A stretch of DNA of 49,886 nt from Methanocorpusculum sp. (GTDB lineage Archaea; Halobacteriota; Methanomicrobia; Methanomicrobiales; Methanocorpusculaceae): positions 1 through 49,886 of the forward strand of contig DALTWF010000009.1 in NCBI GenBank assembly GCA_029987235.1, in the 5' to 3' direction. Of the stretch, positions 31,549 through 41,100 are shown one piece after another. Below the pieces are notes generated by a model. That model did no database searches. It had not been told where the DNA came from and worked only from the letters and a program-made list of their open reading frames with translations. Both the position numbers and the translations under genes were made by a program. How positions within the stretch are numbered: position 1 is the first letter of the stretch; each line of letters opens with the position of its first letter.

Positions 31549-32638
31549 TACGGGACACCTCTTCGAGATAGTTTTCAACAACATCCCGCGTTACATGCGG
31601 CATAATTACAAACCGCAGGTGGCCGGCGCGTGTGTGCGAAACCTTCCAGCCGCCTGGGACTTGTCCATCCTCAAAGGTTGCAACGTTCATGAGCGGCGTA
31701 ATTACGCGGCGGTAACCGAACGCCTCAAGACCTTCCACCAGACGCCGCGTGTTTTCCATGCAGCCGTCAACAACCGCCTGAAGTCCCTCGCGGCCGAGAT
31801 AGGTTAAGACAGCGTACGCGCCGGCAACATCCGCACCCGGTCTTGTCCCGGCAAGCGTGCACTCCTTTTTCACCGTAAGGTAGGGGGTGTCCACACTTAA
31901 GTGGCAGAACATCTCTGGTTCACGGAGCAAAAGACACCCACAGGGAATAGACGACATCCCCATTTTATGCGGGTCGGTGGAAATAGAGGAAACACCCGGA
32001 ACTGCGAAATCAAACTTCGGCGGGTTTTTCAGGAACGGAATCACAAGACCACCGAAAGCCGCATCCACATGACAGAAAATGTCATGCTCGCGGGCAATCT
32101 GCGCTATGCGCCCTACATCGTCAACAAGACCGTATTCCGTTGTTCCCGCAACAGCGGCAACTGCAATCGTATTTTTGTCCACCATCTCTGACATTTTATC
32201 ACAGTCAACGGTGTAACCGCCTTTGACATAAGGCGCCGTGCGCATCTCAAGACCAAGCATATCGCAGGTCTTGTCGAACGAAAAGTGTGCGGAAGCAGGC
32301 ACAACAATATTCGGTTTTTCACACGGGTGGAGTTTTTTGGCAATACGGATTGCCTGCAGGTTTGATTCGGTCCCGCCTGATGTCGCATATCCGCCTGCTG
32401 ACGCATTGTGCAGCAGATCTCCGACCGACTGAATCAGGAGGTCTTCAATCGCCGAGGCGCCGGGATACAGTCCCGGGTCGCCGAGATTGGTTGCAAAAAA
32501 CATCTCGTGCGCGGCAAGCGCTATCGGATGCGGGATAGTGCTCATCGAACTTAAAATATGGTCATGCGGCACATCACGTGCCCTAAACGCGGAAAGAGAC
32601 GCCAAAATCTCTTCCCTGCTTAAGCCCTTCTTATCCAT
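31541..32638 (-). CDS. mfnA: L-tyrosine decarboxylase MfnA (methanofuran pathway)
   Basis: A 365-residue PLP-dependent group II decarboxylase that makes tyramine for methanofuran in methanogens; some archaeal members act on aspartate to give beta-alanine for coenzyme A. Motifs: 'SAGGYATSGGTESNLQAI', 'ASAHFSFDKTCDMLG', 'CHVDAAFGGLVIPF' (PLP Asp) and the Schiff-base lysine in 'STDPHKMGMSS'. It begins nine bases after the ppsA stop and is followed, with overlap, by a small zinc-type protein. Tyrosine or aspartate specificity cannot be fixed by eye. Confidence 0.94.
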   Translation of the reverse strand: MDKKGLSREEILASLSAFRARDVPHDHILSSMSTIPHPIALAAHEMFFATNLGDPGLYPGASAIEDLLIQSVGDLLHNASAGGYATSGGTESNLQAIRIAKKLHPCEKPNIVVPASAHFSFDKTCDMLGLEMRTAPYVKGGYTVDCDKMSEMVDKNTIAVAAVAGTTEYGLVDDVGRIAQIAREHDIFCHVDAAFGGLVIPFLKNPPKFDFAVPGVSSISTDPHKMGMSSIPCGCLLLREPEMFCHLSVDTPYLTVKKECTLAGTRPGADVAGAYAVLTYLGREGLQAVVDGCMENTRRLVEGLEAFGYRRVITPLMNVATFEDGQVPGGWKVSHTRAGHLRFVIMPHVTRDVVENYLEEVSRIV

Positions 32639-32647
32639 AAAAAAGTA

Positions 32648-34921
32648 TTATTGTCTGAGGGCTAAGCTCAGAATCATCTGCTGCTCGGTCTTGGCAACAG
32701 TCTCCCGGATCTTCGGGATAGCGTCTATGTTGGAGGAAACACTGCTGATACCCTGCTGGATGAGCCACTTGACGAACTTCGGGTCGGAACCTGCCTGTCC
32801 GCAGATAGAGCACTCGACACCTGCCTCGCGGCACTGCTTGATGCAGTTTGCAATCAGGCGCTTTACTGCCGGGTGCTCGGGTTCGTACATGTCACCGATC
32901 ATACCGTTGTTTCTATCGATTGCGAGTGTGTACTGGATTAAGTCGTTGGTTCCAAAGGAACAGAACCTGATGCCTGCTTTGATGAATTCATCAATGATGA
33001 CTGCGGATGCCGGGATTTCGACCATGATACCCAGGTCCATTTCATCAACTGGAAGACCCCATGCTCTGAACTGCTCCTTTGCTTCAAGGAACTCGCGCGG
33101 GTGCTGGACAAGCGGGAACATAATACCAAGGTTGTCGTATCCTGCTTCCCAGAGGCGTTTGAAGGCTTCTGCCTGCATGCGGAACTGCTCCTTCTGACGG
33201 AGGTCGCGGCGAAGTCCGCGGAATCCGAGCATCGGGTTGTGTTCGTGCGGCTCGTCTTCTCCGCCCTCCATGTTGAGGAATTCATCGGTCGGAGAGTCGA
33301 TGGTTCTTACCCATACCGGCTTGCCGCGGAATGCATCGAGAACGGTTCTGATGCCTTTCATCAGTTCTTCAATGAACTCTTCCTGTCTGTTGTTCTTGAT
33401 GTACCAGGACGGAGTCTTGTTTAAGCCGATAATTAAGTGCTCGATTCTGAGAAGTCCGACTCCATCAGCACCGGTTGCTGCTGCGCGTGCTGCTGCTTCA
33501 GGCATGGAGACGTTGACTTTGACAGAGGTTGCAGTGATAATCTGCGGGGCTGCAACAACTACACCTGCTGCAGGCACTGCTGCTTCGGTCTTCACTGCAA
33601 GGGCGCCGTCATAGACAAGTCCCTTTTCGCCGTCGATGGTGACAATCTGTCCGTCTTTGAGGAGAGAGGTGGCCTGTTTGGTACCGACAACGGACGGGGT
33701 ACCGAGTTCACGGGAAACGATTGCCGCATGGCAGGTCATTCCGCCTTCATCGGTGATGATTCCTGCGACCTTCTTCATTGCCGGGACCATGTCCGGGTTG
33801 GTCATGGATGCGACCATGATGTCGCCTTCCTGAACTTTTGCGGTGTCGGTCGGGTCGTTTACAATAATGACTTTACCGGTTGCAATGCCCGGAGATGCGC
33901 CGTAACCCTGAAGAATCTGCTTTGCTTCGCCTGCGTCCGCGCCTGCACCGGCTTTCGGTGCTGAGCCTTTCTTAATGGTAGTAATCGGGCGGGACTGCAG
34001 GATGTAAATCTTACCGTCAACAATACCCCATTCCATATCCTGTGCATGTTTGTAGTGCGCTTCGGATTTCATGGCAAGTTCTGCAAGGCCTTCAATTTCT
34101 TTGTCGGTTAAGGCCTGCTCGGTCTGGCGTTTGCCTTTAATTTCAACGGTCTTGGTTCCTTTCTTTCCGTCAGGGATGATTTCATAGGATTTGATGGCAA
34201 TATTCTTGCTTACAATCTTGCGGGTCTTTCTGTCATAAACATAGTTATCCGGAGAAACGGTTCCGGACACAATTGCTTCACCGAGTCCGAAGGAGCCTTC
34301 GATGATGACGGTTTCCGCACCGGAGACCGGGTGGCGTGAGAACATTACTCCTGCGCGCTGGGAGAAGACAAGCTGCTGGACAACGACTGCGATGTTGACC
34401 TGGCTGTCTTCGAAGCCGTTTTTGGCGCGGTAGTAGACTGCGCGGGCGGTGTATAAGGAGGCCCAGCAGCGCTGGACTGCATCAAGGACGTCTTTTTCGC
34501 CGAGGATGTTTAAGTAGGTATCCTGCTGACCGGCAAAGGATGCGTCAGGCAGGTCTTCTGCTGTTGCGGAAGAGCGGACTGCAACAACAGTGTTTACGCC
34601 CATCGTCTTGTATGCGTCAAGGATTTCCTTTTTAATTGCAGCAGGCATTTTTGCCGTGGAAACCATTACACGTGCTTTTTCGGCAACTGCGTTGAGTTCG
34701 TCGTTGTCGTCAACGTCGAGTTTTGCAAGCATCGGGAACATGGTCTTATCCAGTTTGGTTAACTCAAGGAATCTGCGGAACGCCTGTGCAGTGACAACAA
34801 AGGCATTCGGAACAGGCAGTCCTACGTGAGTCATTTCGCCGAGAGAGGCTCCTTTTCCTCCGACAGATGGAATGTCGGTGTTGCGGATTTCTTTCAGCCA
34901 TAAGATATTGGGTGCTTCCAT
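32648..34921 (-). CDS. ppsA: Phosphoenolpyruvate synthase
   Basis: PpsA (757 residues) converts pyruvate and ATP to PEP, AMP and phosphate; it is the entry to gluconeogenesis in methanogens. The N-terminal ATP-grasp part has 'GGKGASLGEMTHVGLPVP', 'VRSSATAEDLPDASFAGQQDT' in adjoining segments and 'FSRHPVSG'. The mobile phosphohistidine domain has 'GGMTCHAAIVSRELG'. The C-terminal TIM barrel has 'RIEHLIIG', 'EIPASAVIIDEF', 'SFGTNDLIQYTLA' and 'CSICGQAGSDP'. It heads the operon ppsA-mfnA-DGC. Confidence 0.97.
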   Translation of the reverse strand: MEAPNILWLKEIRNTDIPSVGGKGASLGEMTHVGLPVPNAFVVTAQAFRRFLELTKLDKTMFPMLAKLDVDDNDELNAVAEKARVMVSTAKMPAAIKKEILDAYKTMGVNTVVAVRSSATAEDLPDASFAGQQDTYLNILGEKDVLDAVQRCWASLYTARAVYYRAKNGFEDSQVNIAVVVQQLVFSQRAGVMFSRHPVSGAETVIIEGSFGLGEAIVSGTVSPDNYVYDRKTRKIVSKNIAIKSYEIIPDGKKGTKTVEIKGKRQTEQALTDKEIEGLAELAMKSEAHYKHAQDMEWGIVDGKIYILQSRPITTIKKGSAPKAGAGADAGEAKQILQGYGASPGIATGKVIIVNDPTDTAKVQEGDIMVASMTNPDMVPAMKKVAGIITDEGGMTCHAAIVSRELGTPSVVGTKQATSLLKDGQIVTIDGEKGLVYDGALAVKTEAAVPAAGVVVAAPQIITATSVKVNVSMPEAAARAAATGADGVGLLRIEHLIIGLNKTPSWYIKNNRQEEFIEELMKGIRTVLDAFRGKPVWVRTIDSPTDEFLNMEGGEDEPHEHNPMLGFRGLRRDLRQKEQFRMQAEAFKRLWEAGYDNLGIMFPLVQHPREFLEAKEQFRAWGLPVDEMDLGIMVEIPASAVIIDEFIKAGIRFCSFGTNDLIQYTLAIDRNNGMIGDMYEPEHPAVKRLIANCIKQCREAGVECSICGQAGSDPKFVKWLIQQGISSVSSNIDAIPKIRETVAKTEQQMILSLALRQ

Positions 34922-35032
34922 AGATATTCAGTATAATCATTGTCCCTTGTCTAAAATATCTTTTGTGTTGGGGCATGGTGCAGGGAATGATATACTAATC
35001 TGATAAGAGAATTAATATGAGGCAAAGTTCAA

Positions 35033-35058
35033 TACATATAGGTTTCAGTACCTGAAAC
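35033..35058 (+). promoter_or_regulatory. tRNA-Ala promoter with embedded palindrome
   Basis: A TATA box ATACATATAGG (35033-35042) is centred about 25 bp before the tRNA start at 35062. Between box and gene is the perfect palindrome GTTTCAG-TAC-CTGAAAC (35042-35058). It may be chance, or a site for a regulator or a processing hairpin. Confidence 0.55.
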
Positions 35059-35061
35059 AAG

Positions 35062-35133
35062 GGGCTCGTATATCAGGGGTAGATAGCTACGTTCGCAACG
35101 TAGATGCCGCGGGTTCAAATCCCGCCGGGTCCA
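35062..35133 (+). tRNA. tRNA-Ala (anticodon CGC)
   Basis: A 72-nt cloverleaf without encoded CCA. The acceptor GGGCTCG pairs with CGGGTCC and includes the G3:U70 pair that marks alanine tRNAs; the discriminator base is A. The D stem is TATC/GATA. The anticodon stem CTACG/CGTAG encloses TTCGCAA (anticodon CGC, reading GCG). The T arm is GCGGG-TTCAAAT-CCCGC. No intron. It is preceded by a well-spaced TATA box. Confidence 0.95.
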
Positions 35134-35182
35134 CTTTCTTTTCTTTCTTTTGAAAAACAGTCTGCATTTGCAATACCGTCCG

Positions 35183-35920
35183 TCATATCGGAAGAGGCAC
35201 AAGTCCTATGCATACCAGAATCAGAATAATGACCGGCACATGAATGAGATAAATTATCAGTGAATGCCGCCCTAAAAAGCAGAGCGGGGTTAATGCCTTC
35301 GGTTTTTCGTTCAGGCGGGAGAGGGCTTTGCAGCGTGCGCCGCCGCGATAGAGCACCAGTCCTGCTGCGTAACCGAGCAGAATTACTCCGAACCACGGAA
35401 CAAGCGGTTCATAATCAAGCATTGCAATTGTTCCCGGTCCGAATCCAAGCGGAAGAAGAAAGAGGGGACCGCGGATGGTGAAAAAAGACAGTACGATTAC
35501 GACCGCTCCGCATATTGCAGCCGGCAGCGCCTTTATTTTTCCGATGACAAACGGAATCATCAGAAGGGCGGAAACGCCGATTAAATGAAGCACGCCGAAG
35601 ATGACAAAACACCCGGGGGAGACGAGATATGTCACCAAAGAAACCAGAGCGGCGCACAAAAGAATTTTTACGGCCCGTAATGCCAGTTTTTTGGCTTTTA
35701 TTTTTGCATCAGCAAGTTTTGATACCATCAGCGAGGTTGAAACGCCTGCGATAAACACAAACATGAAGCATATCGGCGCGCCGGAAAATATTACCGGGTC
35801 AAACCAGGGAACAAGCCCTGTCTGAAAGAAATACAGACAGAATATTGTGTGGTAGAGTATCATCAGAACTATGGCAAACCCGCGCGCGGCATCAAGTTCA
35901 AAGAACCACACTTTCCCCAT
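35183..35920 (-). CDS. Membrane protein of the HGSNAT/DUF1624 acyltransferase-like family
   Basis: A 245-residue integral membrane protein with about seven helices. The N-terminal signature 'ELDAARGFAIVLMILYHTIF' and the later 'FIAGVSTSLMVSK', 'FGVLHLIGVSALLMIPFV' and 'FLGRHSLIIYLIHVPVII' are typical of DUF1624, related to heparan-alpha-glucosaminide N-acetyltransferase and other OafA-like acyltransferases. The conserved His in 'ILYHT' and 'IHVPV' are present. The likely role is acylation of a surface glycan or lipid, but the substrate is unknown. It is divergent from the methanogenesis marker 8 gene with a 51-bp shared promoter. Confidence 0.8.
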   Translation of the reverse strand: MGKVWFFELDAARGFAIVLMILYHTIFCLYFFQTGLVPWFDPVIFSGAPICFMFVFIAGVSTSLMVSKLADAKIKAKKLALRAVKILLCAALVSLVTYLVSPGCFVIFGVLHLIGVSALLMIPFVIGKIKALPAAICGAVVIVLSFFTIRGPLFLLPLGFGPGTIAMLDYEPLVPWFGVILLGYAAGLVLYRGGARCKALSRLNEKPKALTPLCFLGRHSLIIYLIHVPVIILILVCIGLVPLPI

Positions 35921-35971
35921 TAATTAAAGATAGACGCGGGAATTATTTATACTCACAGGTTTGATATATGG

Positions 35972-36838
35972 ATGATGAAAGACCGGCATGTTGTTGAAGC
36001 AATAGGAATGACGCGCATTGTTATCGAAGATGGAAAAATAGTTGATGCGGGCGAGCCGAAAATCCGGTTCTGTCCGTTTGCAAAACGGTTTGCCGTGCCG
36101 GTAAACCCGGTGACATCGGAAAATGTGGCGAAAAATATCGAAGGGCGCATTAATTCATTCGGCATGTGCCGGCGCGACCGCGAGGTTGAGGGCACGGAGT
36201 CTATGGTTCTTTTCGGCGCGTCGGAACTTTTGATGACGGCGCTTGAGAAAAAGCTGATTGATGCTGCGGTAATCTGCTGTGACGGCGCAGGTACTGTAGT
36301 TGTGCCTTCGCCGAAACTGGTGCAGGGTATCGGCGGAAAAATGTCGGGGCTTGTCAAAACCGTGCCGTATCCCGAAGTTATCAGCAGGATTGAGGAGGCA
36401 GGGGGGTTTGTCGCAGATAAAGAGTTCGCTGCGCTTGACCCGGTGCGCGGGATTTTGTGCGCACGGGCGCACGGTTTTGCAAAAATTGCGGTGACCGTCG
36501 CAGGCACTGACCATGAACTTGCCGAATCTATCCGCGCGCAGTATCCTGATGCGCTGATTATTGCTGTGCACACGTCGGGGGTGACTTCTTTAGAGAACGC
36601 GCGCCGTCTGATGAAGGTGTGTGACCTGGTTTTTGCCTGCGCATCGGTATTTGTGCGGGAGGCGGCGACTGAGTGCGCTCTGGTGCAGGGGGGTGTCGGC
36701 GTTCCTGTTTTTGCGGTGTCAATGGCGGGGAAGCGGATTGTTCTTGAGCGGCTTTTGGAAACAAACGAGCCGTTTTTAGTCAAAAACATGAGGCTGCCGG
36801 TCACGGATATGGGCAGGCAGCCGGAGCCGCTTATCTGA
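35972..36838 (+). CDS. Methanogenesis marker protein 8 (DUF2099)
   Basis: A 288-residue protein of DUF2099, restricted to methanogens and relatives. It has the opening 'HVVEAIGMTRIVIEDGKIVD', the conserved 'CPFAKRFAVP' and 'CRRDREVEGTESMVLFGASE'. Cysteines in 'ICCDGAGTVV', 'GILCARAHGFAK', 'VCDLVFACASVFVRE' and 'ECALVQGGVGVPV' may form a metal site. The function is not known. Its start could be either of two adjacent ATG codons (35972 or 35975). A TATA-like ATTATTTATA about 25 bp upstream suggests a near-leaderless message. Confidence 0.88.
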   Translation: MMKDRHVVEAIGMTRIVIEDGKIVDAGEPKIRFCPFAKRFAVPVNPVTSENVAKNIEGRINSFGMCRRDREVEGTESMVLFGASELLMTALEKKLIDAAVICCDGAGTVVVPSPKLVQGIGGKMSGLVKTVPYPEVISRIEEAGGFVADKEFAALDPVRGILCARAHGFAKIAVTVAGTDHELAESIRAQYPDALIIAVHTSGVTSLENARRLMKVCDLVFACASVFVREAATECALVQGGVGVPVFAVSMAGKRIVLERLLETNEPFLVKNMRLPVTDMGRQPEPLI

Positions 36839-36849
36839 ATATCAATACA

Positions 36850-36862
36850 ATATATTTATAAA
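36850..36862 (+). promoter_or_regulatory. tRNA-Leu promoter
   Basis: The segment ATATATTTATAAA at 36850-36862 is a strong archaeal TATA box about 35 bp before the mature tRNA-Leu start at 36893, giving a short 5' trailer for RNase P. Confidence 0.6.
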
Positions 36863-36892
36863 GTTGGTAAACCAACATGTATAGGTCAAAAG

Positions 36893-36977
36893 GCGAGGGT
36901 AGCCAAGCCAGGTCAACGGCGCTAGCTTGAGGGGCTAGTCTAGTAGTAGTTCTTGGGTTCGAATCCCATCCCTCGCA
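36893..36977 (+). tRNA. tRNA-Leu (anticodon GAG)
   Basis: An 85-nt class II tRNA with a long variable arm. The acceptor GCGAGGG pairs with CCCTCGC, discriminator A, and no CCA is encoded. The anticodon stem CTAGC/GCTAG encloses TTGAGGG, giving anticodon GAG (codons CTC and CTT). The T arm is CTTGGG/CCCATC-like around TTCGAAT. No intron is visible. Confidence 0.95.
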
Positions 36978-37059
36978 CTATTTTGTTTGTTTTATGTTGT
37001 TTTGTGTTGTTTTGAACAGAATCCGGGGTTTTTCACTATCAGACCTTTCAACCGGATAA

Positions 37060-37068
37060 ATTAAATAC
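37060..37068 (+). promoter_or_regulatory. TATA box of the amino-acid-binding lipoprotein gene
   Basis: ATTAAATAC at 37060-37068 is 24-32 bp before the ATG at 37092, indicating a leaderless transcript. Confidence 0.5.
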
Positions 37069-37091
37069 TTTCAAAAGAAACTGTTTAACTG

Positions 37092-37904
37092 ATGACTAAG
37101 AAAGTATTTATTGGAGCAGTTGTTGCCCTCTTACTTGTTTTTGCTGTTGTCGCAGCAGGCTGTACCACTACAACCCAGCCGGCAGCTGATGCAAAGCCGA
37201 AGTATGTCATGGGCATTGATGTTTACGCACCGTACACCTTTGATGACGACAAAGGCAACCCGACCGGTTTCGACATTGAGGCCGCAAAGTGGGTCGCAAA
37301 CGACCAGGGCTTTGATCTTGATTTCCAGTACATTGACTGGGATGCAATGGCAACCTATCTTGAGACAGGTACCCGCGACTTAATCTGGTCCGGTCTGTCC
37401 ATTACTGACGAGCGTAAGGCAAAGATGGACTTCACTGACCCGTACTGGAAGATTGCAATCGGTGTTGCAGGTCAGAAGGATGCCGGATTAACCATGGATG
37501 ACTTCTACTCAGGAAAGTACACTATCGGTGTCCAGGCAGGATGTTCTGCTGATGAAGGTCTTGCAGACTATCTCGGTCAGGAACTTTATGACCAGATGAA
37601 GAAAGACGGCAAGATTAAGAACACGTACACTACCTTCGCACTTTCCATGCAGGATCTCTTAAACAAGCGTGTTGACTTTGTTGTCTTCGATGATGTAGGT
37701 ATTAAGGACTACATCAAGAAGCACGAGGACAAACTTGTCTTCACCGGTACTATTGCAAACACTGAAGAGGAGTTCGCTGTCGCTGTCAAGAAAGGCAACG
37801 CAGAACTCTTAAAGAAACTGAACACCGGTCTTGCAAACCTCAAGAAGTCTCCGGACTGGACTGCTCTGCAGGTCAAGTACGGATTCCTTGCAGCAGAAGC
37901 ATAA
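37092..37904 (+). CDS. Family 3 extracellular solute-binding lipoprotein (amino-acid type), orphan
   Basis: A 270-residue lipoprotein (signal 'VALLLVFAVVAAGC', Cys24) of the polar amino acid-binding family. Typical parts are 'YAPYTFDDDKGNPTGFDIEA', 'LIWSGLSITDERKAKMDFTDPYW', which spans the first ligand-binding strand, 'KYTIGVQAGCSADEGL' and the C-terminal 'EEFAVAVKKGNAELL'. Codon usage looks like that of highly expressed neighbours such as EF-2. No permease or ATPase gene is beside it, so it works with a transporter encoded elsewhere or as a sensor component. It has its own promoter. Confidence 0.9.
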   Translation: MTKKVFIGAVVALLLVFAVVAAGCTTTTQPAADAKPKYVMGIDVYAPYTFDDDKGNPTGFDIEAAKWVANDQGFDLDFQYIDWDAMATYLETGTRDLIWSGLSITDERKAKMDFTDPYWKIAIGVAGQKDAGLTMDDFYSGKYTIGVQAGCSADEGLADYLGQELYDQMKKDGKIKNTYTTFALSMQDLLNKRVDFVVFDDVGIKDYIKKHEDKLVFTGTIANTEEEFAVAVKKGNAELLKKLNTGLANLKKSPDWTALQVKYGFLAAEA

Positions 37905-38005
37905 GGCTTCTGTATAAACTATTTTTTTTATTTTCCCGGCAGTTCTTTTTCCGAATCAACCGGCAAATCAGATAAGCAGGTGTTTTCTGCCGCGAAAAAA
38001 TATGA

Positions 38006-38076
38006 GTGACTTTTTTTCAGAGGAAAATTGAGGCGGTGACTTTTTTTCGGGAGTGAAAATGGTCTGTGACTTTTTT
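38006..38076. repeat. Three GTGACTTTTTTTC repeats with 30-bp period
   Basis: GTGAC ends at 38010, 38040 and 38070, each followed by six or seven T and a C, so the unit recurs at exactly 30 bp. Flanks vary, but GAAAAT-like segments sit between the copies. The same element, on the opposite strand, is found at 5786-5864 and 22421-22470. There is no gene in 37905-38151. Confidence 0.6.
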
Positions 38077-38151
38077 CAAGAATTTTCACGAAAAGAGGGG
38101 GAATGGGTTTTCCTCTATTTTTCCTCTATTATCCTCTGATTATGTATCCGC

Positions 38152-41100
38152 TTAGGCCGGATTTCTGTAATCTGCATCCAGGCATCCCAGGTACCTGAGT
38201 GTAATTAATTTCGCATCAACAATGCCCGGGTTTCCGCTGTTTCCAAAGATGTTGCCGTAGAATTTCTCTTCATCTGTGAACGAGTTTCCTGCGAGTTTTA
38301 TTGCAATGAGTGCGGTATCCTTCAGGTTTATTTCGCCGTCGCCGTTGACGTCACCGAGCAGTCCGCCTTCAATGCAGAATCTGGTGGTTTGTGCTGCAGG
38401 GCTGGTTTCTTCAGCAATGGTAATTGCTGCACGGGTTACTTCGTACCGGGATGAGTCCGGTAAATTCTCGGAGCGGTTTATATTAAAGTCCGGTAACTGA
38501 AGGGACTGCTGGTAGTGGGTAAACGCCGGTATCGGGCTGAAGGAGGTCAGGGTAACATCTGACGGGTCGCTATGGGTTGTGTAGGTGATATAGATTGTTG
38601 CTTTGTTTTCTGCATTGAAGCAGGCATCCTGTTCTGCTGTTGCGGCGACAGTGGCGGCGGTAATGCTGAAGGAGAACGGGTTTTCGGCAATTCCGGAGGT
38701 AATTGCCGGATTACTGTCATAGTGTTCGTTTCCGGTTAAGGAGACTTCGAAGGTGTAGTTTCCGTCTTCGGTCAGATTGTTCTGCGGGTCGGTAACTTCG
38801 GTGCCGTCTTTGTAGATTATAAGCTGGCAGTCTGCCTGAGTAATCGCGCGGGCAAATCCGTCTGCAAATTCCTCTTCATCTCTTTTAATACCTGCTTTGT
38901 TTGCGTCGTTGTGGTTGAGAACGGTGAGTTTGCTGTAAACGGTGTCATACAGGCTTTTGCCGGTGTATTCAAAGTCCGTTTCGGCAAGGGAAAAGACGTT
39001 GCCGCCGTCAATATCTGTGCCGACGGCCGCTTTTGCAAAGCTGAACTCAACATCTAATGTGTCGAGTTCTGTATCATCTGTGCCGCTGAGTACGGCGGTT
39101 AAGACTGCCGGCGCCTGGCTTGTGTTTCCGACAAGTCCGATGTAGTATGGTACCTGGGCGGTGCCGTCGCTGTCGTGGACGACTGCAAGTCTGACTGCAT
39201 CATTTGAGGTGTAGGTAAGGCGGAATTTTGATGAATCGGTCATCTTCTGTCCGAGTTCATTTAAGACAATGAACTGGTTTGTGTTATCTTCTGCAACTGC
39301 AGTCAGTTCGGTCTTTTTTTCGGTCTTGAGGCCGGTGATTTTTCCGCTGGTATATGATTCACCGCCGGCAGCGGCAAATGATGGGTTCAGGAGAAGTGAG
39401 TGGGGGTTGTCTCTGCTGAGAACCACTGTATCTTTTGCAGGTTCCACTTCTGCTGCTGTGCTGTCTAAAAATGATGTTTTCGGACCGAATGAGATGGTGA
39501 CGTCTCCGGTTAATGCGGATGCGCCGGATGTATCAATGGTATAAGTTCCGAGATAGTATTTCTGTGATGCAGTCAGGGCTTTTCCTGCGGGGTTTGTTCC
39601 GGAGTAATAGTTGTTTACGGTCTGGAGGTTCCATTCGGTGTCAATGAAGTCAGTACCGCCGAAGGTTTTTGGTGTGACGGTTATTTCAGGTGTGTCGGAT
39701 TCAAGTCCGAATGCAAATGCCGAGAGTGTCTGGTCTTCGCCGGGGACGTAGGTGACGACGGCTGTGTATGTGCCGTGTTCTTTTGTCATTTCACCCGGAG
39801 TAACGGTGATGTTGAGTACGGTACGGCGGTCGATGGACCATGAGATGGTTTTCGGTTCTGTCGTGCCGTCGGACCATATATAATTATTGTTCTGGAGGGC
39901 GGCAACTGCGGTGTAGGCTCCAGGGAGAAGGGCGGTATTTCCGGTAACTGCGCAGCCGGCTGCTGGTCTGACGCCGGTCTGTGTCTCTCCGTTATTGACA
40001 AGGCGCGGTACGGCTTCGGGGATTGTTACGGATTTTTTTGCGATTTCCCAGGGGATGCTTTTCGATTCTGTTGTGCCGTCGGACCATTTGTAATTTGCAT
40101 CAGGGGAGGCGACGGCAGTGTATGTTCCGGCATCCACTGCGGTGTTTCCGGTAATGGTATAGCCGGTGCCTGACGGGACGCCGGTCTGTGTTTCTTCATT
40201 ATAGACAAGACCGGTAACGGCTGCGGGGATATTCACCGGTTTTCTTGCAATTTCCCAGGGGATGGTTTTTGGTTCTGTTGTGCCGTCGGACCAGGCATAA
40301 TTGGTATTCAGCAGAGAGGCGGATGCAGTGTACGTTCCGGACTCTTTTCCGGTATTTCCGGTGATGGTGTATCCGGTTCCGAACATGACGCCGGTCTGTG
40401 TCTCTCCGGTATAGACAAGGTCGGGGACAGGAGTGGGGGTGTTTACCGGTTTTCTTGCGATTTCCCAGGGGATGGTTTTAGATTCTGTCGTGCCGTCGGA
40501 CCATTTGTAATTTGATGACAGGGATGCTGCGGCAGTGTAGGTTCCTGCATACACTGCAGTATTTCCGGCAATTGAGTAGCCGGTGCCTCTTTTTACTCCG
40601 GTCTGTGTATTTCCGGTATAGACAAGGTCAGGGACGGGGGCGGGAATGTCTACCGGTGCTTTTGCGATTTCCCATGAGATGCTTTTTGCGGATGACGTGC
40701 CGTCGGACCATTTGTAATTTGCACCCGGGACGGCTGAAGCGGTGTACGTTCCTGCATTCTTTGCGGTGTTTCCGGTAATGGTATAACCGGTGCCTGACGG
40801 AACGCCGGTCTGTGTTTCTCCGGTATATACAAGGTTTTTAACAGCAGAGGGGATGTTAACCGGTGTTTTTGCGATTGACCAGGATATGCTTTTTGCGGAT
40901 GTTGTGCCGTCAGACCATTTGTAATTTGTACCCGGGACGGCTGAAGCGGTGTACGTTGCGGCATCTGTTGCGGTATTTCCGGTTATGGTGTAGCCGGTTC
41001 CTGACGGAACGCCTGTCTGTGCTGTTCCGGTATAGATAAGGTTTTCAACTGCTGAGGGAACGTTTACCGGTTTTCTTGCGATTTCCCATGAGATGCTTTT

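Noticed and set aside
38006..38076. Regular 30-bp repeats considered as a CRISPR array
   Set aside because: The conserved part is only about 13 bp and T-rich, the spacers share bases, there are only three units, and no cas genes are present.
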